From Gilliamella apicola (GTDB taxonomy: Bacteria; Pseudomonadota; Gammaproteobacteria; Enterobacterales; Orbaceae): DNA of 64,000 bases. Positions 47,049-56,235 of this stretch are shown here, one piece after another (the first letter of the stretch is position 1; each line of letters begins with the position of its first letter). The notes below the pieces were generated by a model. It worked only from the letters and a program-made list of their open reading frames with translations, did not search any database and was not told where the DNA came from. The position numbers and the translations under genes are program-made. The DNA is taken from NCBI RefSeq assembly GCF_003202915.1, contig NZ_QGLP01000005.1:248001-312000 (forward strand). The letters are read 5' to 3'.

Positions 47049-47699
47049 CTATTTGATTGCTGCTTTTAGACTTTGGATATTGCTTTCAAGCGCATTGTTG
47101 TTAAAGATAAAGCCACCCGATACGATACTGTTGGCGCCAGCTGTAACACATAAAGATATGTTTTGATCAGTAATATTGCCATCAACTTGAATATCATAAT
47201 GATAATTACCGGTTTGTTTTTCACTTTTTAATTGTTCTATCTTTTGTAGGGTAAAAGGTAAAAAACTTTCATTTTTTCGGCCTGGATTGACGGTCATAAC
47301 TAAAACTAGATCCACCAGAGGTAATAGCAGTTTTAGGTTTTCAACTGGTGTACACGGGTTGACGGCTATACCGACTTTAATATTACTATTTTTGATTTTA
47401 TTAATAATATAGGAATGATGATCTGTTGCTTCATAATGAAAGGTAATAATATCAGCTTTAGCATCGATAAAATCAGCTACGGCTAACTCAGGTTTTTCAA
47501 CCATTAGATGACAATCTAAAATAAAATCAGTATGCGCTTTCAGGTTTTTAACAAAGCTAGCATTAAAGCCTAGATTGGGTACATAATGATTATCCATTAC
47601 ATCAATATGTAGTTGACGAATACCTGACGTTTGCAGCTTTTCTAAAGTTTCTTTGATCTGATAAAGATCAGAATTGAATAGCGATGGAGAGAGTATCAT
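47049..47699 (-). CDS. Ribulose-phosphate 3-epimerase family protein (SgcE/AlsE-like)
   Basis: 216 aa from ATG 47699, preceded by AAGGGGAT. TIM-barrel epimerase motifs: ILSPSLFNSD, HIDVMDNHYVPNLGF (metal His/Asp), LDCHLMVEKP (His/Asp) and IQVDGNI (catalytic Asp). The phosphate-loop region normally reading MTVDPGFGGQ is changed to MTVNPGRKNESF, as the aspartate is replaced by asparagine. It is closer to allulose-6-phosphate 3-epimerase (AlsE) and SgcE than to housekeeping Rpe. It lies in a PTS operon between yjbQ-like and SIS genes. The substrate is not known. Confidence 0.82.
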   Translation of the reverse strand: MILSPSLFNSDLYQIKETLEKLQTSGIRQLHIDVMDNHYVPNLGFNASFVKNLKAHTDFILDCHLMVEKPELAVADFIDAKADIITFHYEATDHHSYIINKIKNSNIKVGIAVNPCTPVENLKLLLPLVDLVLVMTVNPGRKNESFLPFTLQKIEQLKSEKQTGNYHYDIQVDGNITDQNISLCVTAGANSIVSGGFIFNNNALESNIQSLKAAIK

Positions 47700-47713
47700 A
47701 ATTATCCCCTTGT

Positions 47714-48229
47714 TTAACAACCCATCAGCATAAAATTAACATTACGTTTTCTTTCACGTAGTGCATCCCAATCGACAAAATAAATTCGTCCTAACTGCCC
47801 TAACAATGGCTGACCATCTTTGATGATTAGTACGATTGAAAAATGGCCAAACAGTGATGATTTGATATGAGCATCAGTATTTAACATGACCCACTTTTCT
47901 GCGGGATAATTAGGGTCACTAAGACTTAAACCAAATTCCACATGTTTTGGACCGGGAGAGTAGTACTGATTTTCGCTAGTCATGCGTGGAACAATTTTTT
48001 CTAATGTGTTGTTGATATCCACTTGTAGAAATTCATCACCAAAAAAATTGGTATCGTGCATACATTCTTCAAAAAATAGCGAGCAAGTAGTATGAGTAGT
48101 CGCGATAGTTAATTGACCATTCTGAATATTAGACTGTTTAACAAATTGTCTTAATTGGTCGGTAATGTCATGATAAGAGTGCCTGCCAGCCACAGTATTA
48201 ATTTCGATAGCATGATGCATAATGTTCAT
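47714..48229 (-). CDS. YjbQ/UPF0047 family protein, divergent operon-bound form
   Basis: 171 aa, longer than typical YjbQ (about 140). The family features include THTTCSLFFEEC (YjbQ normally HTSASLxINE), a metal-type histidine in SPGPKHVEFGLS and the C-terminal GTWQxI-like LGQLGRIYFVDWD. YjbQ proteins have thiamin-phosphate synthase side activity but true role is unknown. This copy sits inside a sugar PTS operon, suggesting a carbohydrate phosphate function. Start: ATG 48229, with an in-frame ATG at 48220 also possible. Confidence 0.78.
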   Translation of the reverse strand: MNIMHHAIEINTVAGRHSYHDITDQLRQFVKQSNIQNGQLTIATTHTTCSLFFEECMHDTNFFGDEFLQVDINNTLEKIVPRMTSENQYYSPGPKHVEFGLSLSDPNYPAEKWVMLNTDAHIKSSLFGHFSIVLIIKDGQPLLGQLGRIYFVDWDALRERKRNVNFMLMGC

Positions 48230-48324
48230 ATCGCTTTATTCCTTGTTACTACCTCATTTACGCTATAGTTAAATACATTAAGGTAAATGAGGCAATTTTA
48301 TAAATAATTAATGATGTTTTTTAA

Positions 48325-48609
48325 CTAGAGGGCTAAACGTTTTTTCAATTCAGCAAAAAATTCATTTAAACCCAAACCAGTAAGTAATGGTAATCCATTG
48401 ATCACTTTAGCTTTAATTGAGTCTGGTACAATAGTGGTACTAACCACCACGTCATAAGAGTCGATTTTGTTAAGCTCATCAGCAATCTTAGATTGATAAA
48501 TTTTTACCTGATCTGTTAATTTTTCATCACTAAGCCATTTATTCACTTTGCTTACTGCGATAGTTGAAGTTGCATGCCCTGCGCCACACATGATAAGTAA
48601 ATTTTTCAT
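48325..48609 (-). CDS. PTS EIIB subunit, galactitol type
   Basis: 94 aa. The phosphocysteine is C8 in IMCGAGHATST, the P-loop of GatB-like EIIB proteins. It receives phosphate from the EIIA encoded three genes upstream and passes it to the sugar during transport by the adjacent EIIC. It starts 14 bp after the EIIC gene. Confidence 0.92.
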   Translation of the reverse strand: MKNLLIMCGAGHATSTIAVSKVNKWLSDEKLTDQVKIYQSKIADELNKIDSYDVVVSTTIVPDSIKAKVINGLPLLTGLGLNEFFAELKKRLAL

Positions 48610-48623
48610 ATGATTATTTCCTT

Positions 48624-49961
48624 TTAATACATTTCAATTTTTTTGATTTTGTTGATATAGATAAGCAAGCAAAGAATAACTAGCGCCAAACCAATTAAAC
48701 CAATAAAACCAAGGTGAGTTAATAACAGTACAAATAAGGTTACCGGCCATAATCCACATAGGATTACGGTAACAATTCCAGCAGTACCCACATCGTAATT
48801 AGCCAAATGGAATACATCAGTAATAACTGGAGCAAGCCACGTTGCCATATATAAGCAGACGACCAAATAGATGGTGCCACCTAAAATTGAACGGATAATA
48901 TTCCCTTTGAAAAACGGTACCATTAAACAGATGCCAAAGGCATAAAATGCTAAATCACCAAAAGGTAGCACTTTGTTACCCGGTAAAACTAAGGCTAATA
49001 ATAGTGATACCGGCACCATAATAAGCGCTGTTGCCATTACCGCAGGATGACCAACGGTTAACGCTGCATCCATACCGATGTTAACTTGTTTACCATTGAG
49101 TTTTTTACTGGTAAATTCACGTGCAGCATCAGCAACTGGCAGTAAACCTTCCATGAACATTGCGACCATTTTCGGCATGATTTTCATGATTGCCGCAGTT
49201 GAAATCGCTAATTTACCAATTTGTGGAACATCGTAATTGGCTAAGATACCAACGACAATACCGATGATTAAACCAATTACCACGGTATCACCAAAAATCC
49301 CAAATCGTTTGGTTAAGGTTTCTGAATCGGCATTTAATTTATTTAAACCTGGAATGCGATCAAATAGCCAATTTAACGGTATGGCGACAATTGCTCCTGA
49401 TAACGCCATAAGGTGAGTAACGGCAATCCCCGGATATCCAAAGAATGAACTAATTGGTTTTTGTAATAGATCGGCTAAAAACCACTGCAACATTACCGCA
49501 GTGATACAACCGATAATACCAACCCAATATTCACCTGTTACTGAATATGCCACTAAACCAAGGAAGATAGCAAACCAGAAGTTCCAGATATCGACATTTA
49601 AGGTTCGAGTCAAACCAAGTGAGATAAATAAAAAGTTGATAATTAATGAAACAGGAATCAGTAATAAACCTAAGGTGGTAGAGAATGCTAATGGTCCTCC
49701 GACTCCACAACCAATATCCATGATACTTAATGACGTTCCGTATTGTTCACCCATTTTTTGGATGGCAATACCTAACGTATCAGATAATAAACCAATAACT
49801 AAACCGAGACCGACAATACCGATACCGACGGTAATACCTGACATCATCGCTTTGGAAACGCTAACTCGAAAAAACAGAGCGATAATAAAAATGATGATAG
49901 GTAAAAACACTACACCACCTAAATTTATTAGCCATTGAAAAATATTAATGACACTATCCAT
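48624..49961 (-). CDS. PTS EIIC subunit, galactitol type
   Basis: 445 aa with about 10-12 TM helices. The N terminus NLGGVVFLPIIIFIIALFFRVSVSKAM, followed by SIMDIGCGVGGPLAFSTTLGL and AALTVGHPAVMATALIMVP in the second half, fits the GatC/SgcC family rather than glucose- or fructose-type EIIC. It is the membrane channel for an unidentified polyol or sugar. It is separated by 29 bp from the EIIA gene and 14 bp from EIIB. Confidence 0.9.
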   Translation of the reverse strand: MDSVINIFQWLINLGGVVFLPIIIFIIALFFRVSVSKAMMSGITVGIGIVGLGLVIGLLSDTLGIAIQKMGEQYGTSLSIMDIGCGVGGPLAFSTTLGLLLIPVSLIINFLFISLGLTRTLNVDIWNFWFAIFLGLVAYSVTGEYWVGIIGCITAVMLQWFLADLLQKPISSFFGYPGIAVTHLMALSGAIVAIPLNWLFDRIPGLNKLNADSETLTKRFGIFGDTVVIGLIIGIVVGILANYDVPQIGKLAISTAAIMKIMPKMVAMFMEGLLPVADAAREFTSKKLNGKQVNIGMDAALTVGHPAVMATALIMVPVSLLLALVLPGNKVLPFGDLAFYAFGICLMVPFFKGNIIRSILGGTIYLVVCLYMATWLAPVITDVFHLANYDVGTAGIVTVILCGLWPVTLFVLLLTHLGFIGLIGLALVILCLLIYINKIKKIEMY

Positions 49962-49990
49962 TTGTAACTCCTTGATAAAAATAATCTAGC

Positions 49991-50446
49991 CTATTTAACG
50001 CCTGCGCTATTTAAAATAGAGATAAATTGGTTAATTGATTGACACTGTTCTAATAATTTTATTTGCTCCTCATTTTGAAATAAGCCGATTAAATTTTGTA
50101 AATTCTCAACTTGTTCATGAGGCTCTTTCATTGCTAACATGAAAATGAATTTGACCGGTATCTGTTCTTTATCATCAGTCATACCTGAAAAAATGACGGG
50201 ATTCTTTAACGAGGCAAAGCAAATTTGTGATTGATTAACTTTGGTGGAATCGGTGTGTGGAATTGCAAAACCATTTGAATTAATTAATAAACCGGTTGGA
50301 TATTGTTGTTCCCTTGTTAAAATCCCGGTTAAATAATCTTGTTTAACAATGCCATGTGACAATAACATTTGTGCCATTGTGGTTAAGATCTCTTCTTTGG
50401 TTTTTGCCTCAATGTTAAATAGACATAAATGTTGATCAAAGTACAT
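49991..50446 (-). CDS. PTS EIIA subunit, fructose/mannitol (GatA) type
   Basis: 151 aa. Active-site histidine H64 in FAIPHTDS, the standard EIIA-2 motif. Length fits a free GatA-like EIIA. The start ATG overlaps the regulator gene's end by 11 bp (AGAGGAATCAAGAATG with RBS inside the regulator), so regulator and EIIA are translated in coupled fashion. Confidence 0.92.
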   Translation of the reverse strand: MYFDQHLCLFNIEAKTKEEILTTMAQMLLSHGIVKQDYLTGILTREQQYPTGLLINSNGFAIPHTDSTKVNQSQICFASLKNPVIFSGMTDDKEQIPVKFIFMLAMKEPHEQVENLQNLIGLFQNEEQIKLLEQCQSINQFISILNSAGVK

Positions 50447-52412
50447 TCTTGATTCCTCTTTGATTATCCAAAAATTGTTTAAGTTGTTTGAAATTGGTAA
50501 GATTTTTTAAAGATGAAATTGCTTGTTTATTCGAAACAATTTCATAAATTTCGGTAAAAACGTCATTAATGCTATTGATATTGTTTTCGGAAAGGCTAAC
50601 CATAATAATAATGCTGACATCAATCATGCCCCATTTTATTGGTCGTTTTAAAGTCATAATTGAAATACTCGATTTAATGACAAACATTGGTGAGCCATGC
50701 GGTAGAGCTATACCGTTTTCGATTGAAGTATCGCCGATTTCTTCTCGATATAAAACTGAGTCACGGTAGTTTTTAGTGACTAGACCTTTATCTTCTAACT
50801 TACTTATCAGCAAATTAAGGCAATCACTTTTATGCTGAATATCAACATTTAATTTAATGAGATCGGCATTAACAAATTTGGCAGTTGATGGGTAATAATT
50901 ACCCTTATCCGAAAAGTCGGATTGTTTATTTAGTACATAGTTTGCATAAGCTTGAATAATATTTTGATAATCTTGTTTATTTAATAGTGACGATATTTTG
51001 ACAATCGGTTTGTTGATATTGTTAATATTTAGGGTAGTGATAATCAAATCAACATTATTTAGCATTGTCGGATTTAATTTTGCAAGAGAATATACCTCGA
51101 TATTGTCTTTGGATGGTAAAAGTTTGCGGACTTTATTTAAGACTAAATTTGATGATGAACATCCATATTGGCAAATAATAACAATGTTATTGGCGTTAGC
51201 GGCTTTATCTAAGGCTATTTGGAAATGAATCAATAAAAATGAGATTTCATGATCATTTAAATGAATATCAAATTTACGTTCTAAGTCTGAAAGTGCATAC
51301 CATAACACACTAAATAACTTTGAATATTCTTGTTTTATTTCATCCAAGAGTGGATTAATGATACGAATCTGTTTTTGTAACCGAGTTATCATTGCAGGAA
51401 AGTGTGACAATAATGAGTGAAACAACTTGCTATCAGCCGACAAATCGACACTCTCAATATCACCTATTTTTTTGATGATCCTACGAATAATTTCCTCATA
51501 AAAACTATCATCAACAATGGCGTTTTCATCAATAATTCGATGAGCAAAAAATAATTTGCTCAGATATTTAATATCGTTGGTCGAAAACTCGACTTGAAAA
51601 TTGGCTTCTAATGTTTTAGCTAATTCCGAGGCAATCAAATAGGATTGCATATATCGGATATGATTAAATAAAAAATCATCTTCTTCAGGAATTGAAAAGC
51701 CTAAACGCAATCTTTTAAGTTGTATGGCAATAGAAATCAGTAAAGAAGATAAATAATGTTCAGAAGATTGAGCAACTACCGATTCAAATCGGTCTAATAA
51801 TAATTGGGTTATTTGTTCATATGAGTCATCGCCAATAAAAGATTTCATTAATTGCTTTAAATAATGATCATCTTGTTTGTGAATATACAAAGATAAAAAG
51901 TGTTTAATCGCGCGTTGAATTTGGTTTTCATTACCGTCAATATAAATTCCCTTATGAGTAACATTTAACAGGATATTTTCTTGTTCAAAAGTACGATTAA
52001 TAAATTCGATATCTTTGTGTAACGATGTTTTACTGACTAAATAGTCATCGGATAACTGTTCAAGTGATAATGTTTCGCTTTTAAGCAAACAGCGTTTGAT
52101 GATATCTAAGCGACGGTATTCAGGACTTAACCGTCGTGATTTTTTATTGAAATAACTATGACTATTTTGCTGTTCTAAATAGCTAATAATCGGTGCAATA
52201 TCGTTTTTTTCACCTATTAGCATCACTCCTTTACGAGGTAACTTTTCAATTTGAATATCCGTATTCGGGACAGTAGTTAGCTGCTCATTTAATTTTGCAA
52301 TATCGTCATAGACAGTTTTAGTTGAAATTGATAATTTTGAACTAAAAAAAACAGCTGGTTTAAATTCCGATTGGCTAAAAAGCAGTTTAAGTAATTTGAT
52401 CTGTCTTTCCAT
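50436..52412 (-). CDS. BglG/MtlR-type transcriptional regulator with PRD, EIIB-like and EIIA domains
   Basis: 658 aa. The N terminus has an HTH (SQSEFKPAVFFSSKLSISTKTVYDDI), a second Mga-like HTH (LSDDYLVSKTSLHKDIEF) and two PRD domains (about 170-395). An EIIB-like domain follows with C in IICQYGCSSSNLVL, and an EIIA-2 domain ends the protein with the histidine in GIALPHGS. Such DNA-binding activators (MtlR, LicR, ManR) are switched by PTS phosphorylation of PRD and EIIA/EIIB-like sites. First gene of the operon, so it is likely autoregulated and activates the transporter and enzymes. Confidence 0.93.
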   Translation of the reverse strand: MERQIKLLKLLFSQSEFKPAVFFSSKLSISTKTVYDDIAKLNEQLTTVPNTDIQIEKLPRKGVMLIGEKNDIAPIISYLEQQNSHSYFNKKSRRLSPEYRRLDIIKRCLLKSETLSLEQLSDDYLVSKTSLHKDIEFINRTFEQENILLNVTHKGIYIDGNENQIQRAIKHFLSLYIHKQDDHYLKQLMKSFIGDDSYEQITQLLLDRFESVVAQSSEHYLSSLLISIAIQLKRLRLGFSIPEEDDFLFNHIRYMQSYLIASELAKTLEANFQVEFSTNDIKYLSKLFFAHRIIDENAIVDDSFYEEIIRRIIKKIGDIESVDLSADSKLFHSLLSHFPAMITRLQKQIRIINPLLDEIKQEYSKLFSVLWYALSDLERKFDIHLNDHEISFLLIHFQIALDKAANANNIVIICQYGCSSSNLVLNKVRKLLPSKDNIEVYSLAKLNPTMLNNVDLIITTLNINNINKPIVKISSLLNKQDYQNIIQAYANYVLNKQSDFSDKGNYYPSTAKFVNADLIKLNVDIQHKSDCLNLLISKLEDKGLVTKNYRDSVLYREEIGDTSIENGIALPHGSPMFVIKSSISIMTLKRPIKWGMIDVSIIIMVSLSENNINSINDVFTEIYEIVSNKQAISSLKNLTNFKQLKQFLDNQRGIKNVL

Positions 52413-53514
52413 TACTCAACTCCTTGTAGATCTGTTGTTGCAATAAATTCATAACTTAATGATTAAAAGTATAAATAGTTAAATAAATAAGACGATTACA
52501 TTTTTTTCCAGATTAATCTGGAAAAAAATGTGACCTTTTCTTGGTAGAAATCAAACAAAACATAGTGATAGGTTTTTAAACTAAACAACCAATGGTAGAA
52601 AAAACATGAGAAAAGTATTAATTTATCCAGTGCATTAGCTAAGGCTAACCAATTCACTTTGAGTAATTTTGCAGTCAGAATTTTGTCAAATAGCAATCCT
52701 AAACTACCCGGCTAATATGGATTCTACTTATGAATATTTTTATTATATTGATAAAAAACGTCTAATAAATATAAGGTACTGTTTTATAACGACTAAAACT
52801 AAATCAAACTTGAATACACTAACATTGAATTTATCAACTTCGGTGTATAGTTTTTTAGTGAAAATTTGTATTAACATTTTTGAATTATATGAGGAAATAA
52901 ACGTTCCTTAACCAAATCATCTCAATTATACCTATTAAAATTGAAAAATGTTTTTAGTCACTTTAATAAAATATTACTTTTTAAAAGATAACCATATCAG
53001 GGAAGAAAAATGATTATTTTCTGCATATATTTAAGAGTTATAATTCAAAATATAAAAAATAGTATCGGTATCAGGCCGATGTTTGCTGATGTCGGTTCTT
53101 CAATTTTCAAAACAGTCACCGCCTCTTTGCTGTTAGTGATATTACCGACAGTGATATCATATCTGTCTTTAACGATGAAATTTTCTGATTAGTTGCAAGC
53201 GTTTATAAATAATTGATACTTTGATTTGATTTAGAGGCTTAGTTTTATAAAAAAATTGAGGGGTCTATATCGGGTTATTGATAATTGATTATTAGTAAAC
53301 CGTTTTTCATTAAGGTGAAAATGGATAAAAACGTTAATTTGAATAGGCTAAATCACAGTCGAAACGTAAATCAGGTACCGGCTAATCTCAGGCACGGAAG
53401 TCTATTAAACGATTAGGTACCACTGGTTACAACCCTAAAATACAAACAGATCCAAAGTATAAAAGCCAATCTTAACCAACTGCTTCATTCCCATAACTAA
53501 TAAGTTAGTACATA
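52413..53514. other. 1.1-kb region without a clear gene
   Basis: Includes the operon promoter region (52413-52497) and the 34-bp palindrome. Short frames at 52496-52696 (minus), 52669-52911 (plus) and 53010-53192 (plus) have no recognised features. 53060-53190 is richer in G+C, and its minus strand is open for about 40 codons (NFIVKDRYDITVGNIT), possibly a remnant of an unknown gene. 53330-53470 contains another decayed G+C-richer patch. Confidence 0.45.
52498..52531. terminator. Perfect 34-bp palindrome with A/T tracts on both sides of a G/C core
   Basis: Two 17-base arms, ACATTTTTTTCCAGATT and its exact complement, with no loop bases between. TCTGG/CCAGA makes the stem core and T7/A7 the flanks, the layout of a bidirectional terminator. 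It sits 86 bases upstream of the PRD regulator start. No live gene upstream explains it, so attenuation, or termination of a lost gene, is possible. Confidence 0.6.
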
Positions 53515-53742
53515 TCATTTCAAATCCTTTTCATAACTAAAGCCATAGGTCCAATAATCTTTATCGATGATATACTCATCAATGTAAAAGTCATTTGGAT
53601 AATCAATAAATCCCGGTTTATCTTTTATTCTGTTTATGACTTCTTCAGCTAATTGATAACTACCAAAGGTACCAATTTTTTTATCATCTTCATCTTCTGT
53701 ACCTTTATCTCTTGTATGATGTAAATAATAGACTTTTTGCAT
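53515..53742 (-). CDS. Small unknown protein, intact member of a tandem trio
   Basis: 75 aa from ATG 53742, which has GGAG nine bases before it and matches the starts of the two sister copies. The sequence runs KVYYLHHTRDK, then acidic TEDEDDKKIGTFGS and IKDKPGFIDYPNDFYIDEYI, ending DYWTYGFSYEKDLK. Small one-domain proteins of this type occur beside polymorphic toxins or in bacterial accessory regions; I recall a DUF7336-type family but cannot prove it. Function unknown, immunity is one option. Confidence 0.6.
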   Translation of the reverse strand: MQKVYYLHHTRDKGTEDEDDKKIGTFGSYQLAEEVINRIKDKPGFIDYPNDFYIDEYIIDKDYWTYGFSYEKDLK

Positions 53743-53784
53743 TTTCATCTCCATGGCTATCTAAAGTATTTAATCTATTAGATA

Positions 53785-53999
53785 TTAACAAGTCACAAAC
53801 CCCTCTAACCATCCTTCTCGATTAATAACATCTTGAATAATCTGAAAATCGTCGGGAAAATCGATAAATCCCGTTTTTTTTTCATTCGTTCTATAGCTAA
53901 TTTAACCTGTTTACGTGAACTGTAAATACCAATAACCTTAACATCTTCATCGTCAGTATCTTCATAACGAACATGGTATAAATAATATATTTTCTTCAT
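53785..53999 (-). pseudogene. Second copy of the small protein, frameshifted at an A9 tract
   Basis: ATG at 53999 gives KIYYLYHVRYEDTDDEDVKV, then RMKKKRDLSIF, where the frame diverges at nine A residues (T9 at 53874-53882 on plus). With ten A the frame reads RMKKKTGFIDFPDDF and ends REGWLEGFVTC at 53785-53787, matching the intact copy. As written it stops early or runs on to an unrelated end. Confidence 0.75.
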
Positions 54000-54070
54000 T
54001 TTTATATCCTTATATTAATAAATAACACAATTAGAAAAAATTAAACAACCAAGTTACATTCAATATAATC

Positions 54071-54282
54071 TTAATCACTAAAACCATCAGTCCAATAATC
54101 TTTATCGATGATATACTCATCAATGTAAAAGTCATTTGGATAATCAATAAATCCCGTTTTTTTTTCATTTGTTCTATAGCTAATTTAGCCTGTTTACGTG
54201 AACTATAAATACCAATTATTTTAACATCTTCATCGTCAGTATCTTCATAACGAACATGGTACAAATAATATACTTTTCGCAT
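54071..54282 (-). pseudogene. Third copy of the small protein, frameshifted at an equal A9 tract
   Basis: ATG at 54282, with RBS AGGGAT. It shares KVYYLYHVRYEDTDDEDVKI with copy two and the same A9 run (T9 at 54157-54165 on plus). With one added A the end becomes KTGFIDYPNDFYIDEYI...DYWTDGFSD, stop at 54071-54073, very close to the intact first copy. As sequenced, the frame runs on to 54031 with an unrelated hydrophobic tail. Confidence 0.75.
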
Positions 54283-54509
54283 TTTTATATCCCTATAAGT
54301 TAATTGGGTTTTATAAATGATCTATCATCCTATTATCGGATTTTACTAAGCTATAACTTCACTATTTGGTGTGTTCTACCATCAACTTGTTTCAAGTTGG
54401 TATTTGCATAATTTTAAACATTAGCCTCTAATTTTGATTCGCTATTTGTTACAACAATTATACTCATTCACGTTACGTCATCGAGAAAAGATTCAAAACT
54501 AATACAATA

Positions 54510-54899
54510 TTAATTTTTGATCTGATATTGATTAAGATTTATTTTTTCTAACATTTTATCTAAAAATAGTGTTTCTAATTGATCTCTTATCACATGTTCA
54601 TCATAGATATCTCCTGTCTGCGATTGCCAGAATTGTAGTAATCGCCAAGCATCAACTATTTTGTAGGCAAAAGGAAAAAAATGAGGATGGATAATTATAC
54701 GAGGTAAAGGAGCTATGCGTATAAACCTAAAACCTGAACCATGTTTAACAAAACTCCATTCTTCACTATTTAAACAAAATTTTCCTTTTTTTGGAAAATC
54801 TAATAAATAGCTGAAATCTAAACAATTTGCATTTAATCTTTTAAATTCAGTTGTTATCTTTTTCTGTAACTCAACATATTCAAGTATTTTTTCATACAT
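54510..54899 (-). CDS. Unknown small protein, possible orphan immunity protein
   Basis: 129 aa. MYEKILEYVELQKKITTEFKRL forms an N-terminal helix, followed by LLDFPKKGKFCLN, SGFRFIRIAPLPRIIIHPHFF and an ending with acidic-basic DQLETLFLDKMLEKINLNQY. I recall similar DUF6896-type proteins in toxin-immunity loci but no motif proves it. There is no partner toxin here. It is the only intact frame of its size between 54.3 and 56.2 kb. RBS before ATG 54899 is weak (TAGGTAATAAAA). Confidence 0.5.
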   Translation of the reverse strand: MYEKILEYVELQKKITTEFKRLNANCLDFSYLLDFPKKGKFCLNSEEWSFVKHGSGFRFIRIAPLPRIIIHPHFFPFAYKIVDAWRLLQFWQSQTGDIYDEHVIRDQLETLFLDKMLEKINLNQYQIKN

Positions 54900-55283
54900 T
54901 TTTATTACCTATTTTAGTTTTTATAATTCAAATAAAAAGTTGAGCTACGTCTTCTCGATTTGTGGCTTGATCAAAATTACAGGCATCTTTTATATCCTAA
55001 CTAAATTTGTCTTAGTAGATTCATGATGTCTATTAATAATAATCGTTTGCCAATAACAATAACTTCGTTGATAGATTGGGTTTTACCAAGTCACTTTCTT
55101 TAATATATTTAACCAAACCTTTAAAAGATTCTCCTGATACTTATTATCCCTGATAATTAAATGATTAATTGAGATATTCTGTAATAGTAATCACTCTTAT
55201 AAAGGTTATATTGGTACAAGACTTTCAGCGTGACAAACATTGCCTATTGTTATCAATAACATTAATAAAAGAATTTTTTTCAT
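54900..55283 (-). pseudogene. Decayed gene for a small exported protein
   Basis: ATG at 55283 opens a clean signal peptide (KKILLLMLLITIGNVCHA) that stops after 25 codons at 55206. Downstream frames to about 54945 retain scraps such as ESFKGLVKYIKESD and CNFDQATNREDVAQLF in different frames. It looks like a secreted protein gene that lost its frame several times. Confidence 0.5.
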
Positions 55284-55284
55284 A

Positions 55285-56090
55285 TTAAAACACTTCAATC
55301 AAATTTGATGTTTGCCTAAGTATTGCTTCAAAACATCTAGTAGTTTGAGCTATCACATCAGCATAAACTTGAGTATTTATTACATATCTAGCGAGTTTAT
55401 AATCAATCTTTTCTTCATTAATGTACTTTAATAATTTCTTTTTAGAAAAAATGTTATTTATTGAACCCCAAATCAAAATTGGTAGAGCATAATCAAGCTC
55501 TGCTGCTCTTTTTGGTTGATTGATAAAATCAACATTTAAATATTCACTCGCTTTTTTGTGATTTTTTTCAAGTCAAATACACTAAACAACTACCACGATA
55601 TTTTAAACCATCGCCCTCTACTGTATTAACAATATTCTTTGCCACTTTTTGTTCTTCTGTACTCGCTTAAACAGGATCATATTGATTAAAATAGGATTTA
55701 TTACCACGCTCTACAGATGAATCAAACTCCTTACCATATGTAGTTGCCCAATACCGGTTGCTAACATATAAGATAGATAATAAAGATTAGGGGGATATTG
55801 TGCGTTTTTTCGAAATAATAGATTTACTTGTTTAAGTATTCCTCGCAATATTTCTATTGATTCTTGATCATATTTAGGCTCTTCTATTATATCTTTTCAG
55901 TGCTAGCATCTTTGGAAGCTTTTATAAGTTTATGATGCTCTCATTTATACATAGCAATAAAATTTTCCAAATCAATCAAATCATTAGATATAACAATCTC
56001 TAACATTGCCAGCGGATGGATAGACCATACTTTGCCATCTGGATTTAGTTTGGCTTGGCTTTTAACAACATCACTCCACCATAATAGTTT
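55285..56090 (-). pseudogene. Heavily decayed gene of unknown family
   Basis: Successive minus-strand frames spell a plausible single protein: WSDVVKSQAKLNPDGKVW, HPLAMLEIVISNDLIDLENF, RGILKQVNLLFRKNAQYPP, NLYYLSYMLATGIG, STEEQKVAKNIVNTVEGDGL and finally ELDYALPILIWGSINNIF to a stop at 55285. At least four stops or frameshifts break it. The last 63 codons remain open but are not a gene by themselves. It has the helical character of Sel1/DUF6396-like accessory proteins, which is a guess. Confidence 0.6.
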
Positions 56091-56235
56091 TTAATCTTCT
56101 CTTTTTATATAGCAATATTTTACAACTGACAGTTTTTAATCTAGCATTATCATCATATAGATTTTTAATTTAAATCAATAAAAAATTTTAGGATTTTCAC
56201 TATTTCGCTTTATTTGCTTTTTAGATATCGCCATG

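Noticed and set aside
52496-53192. Short ORFs at 52496-52696, 52669-52911 and 53010-53192
   Set aside because: They overlap a terminator-like palindrome or each other, have low-complexity A/T composition, no ribosome site, and no recognisable domain.
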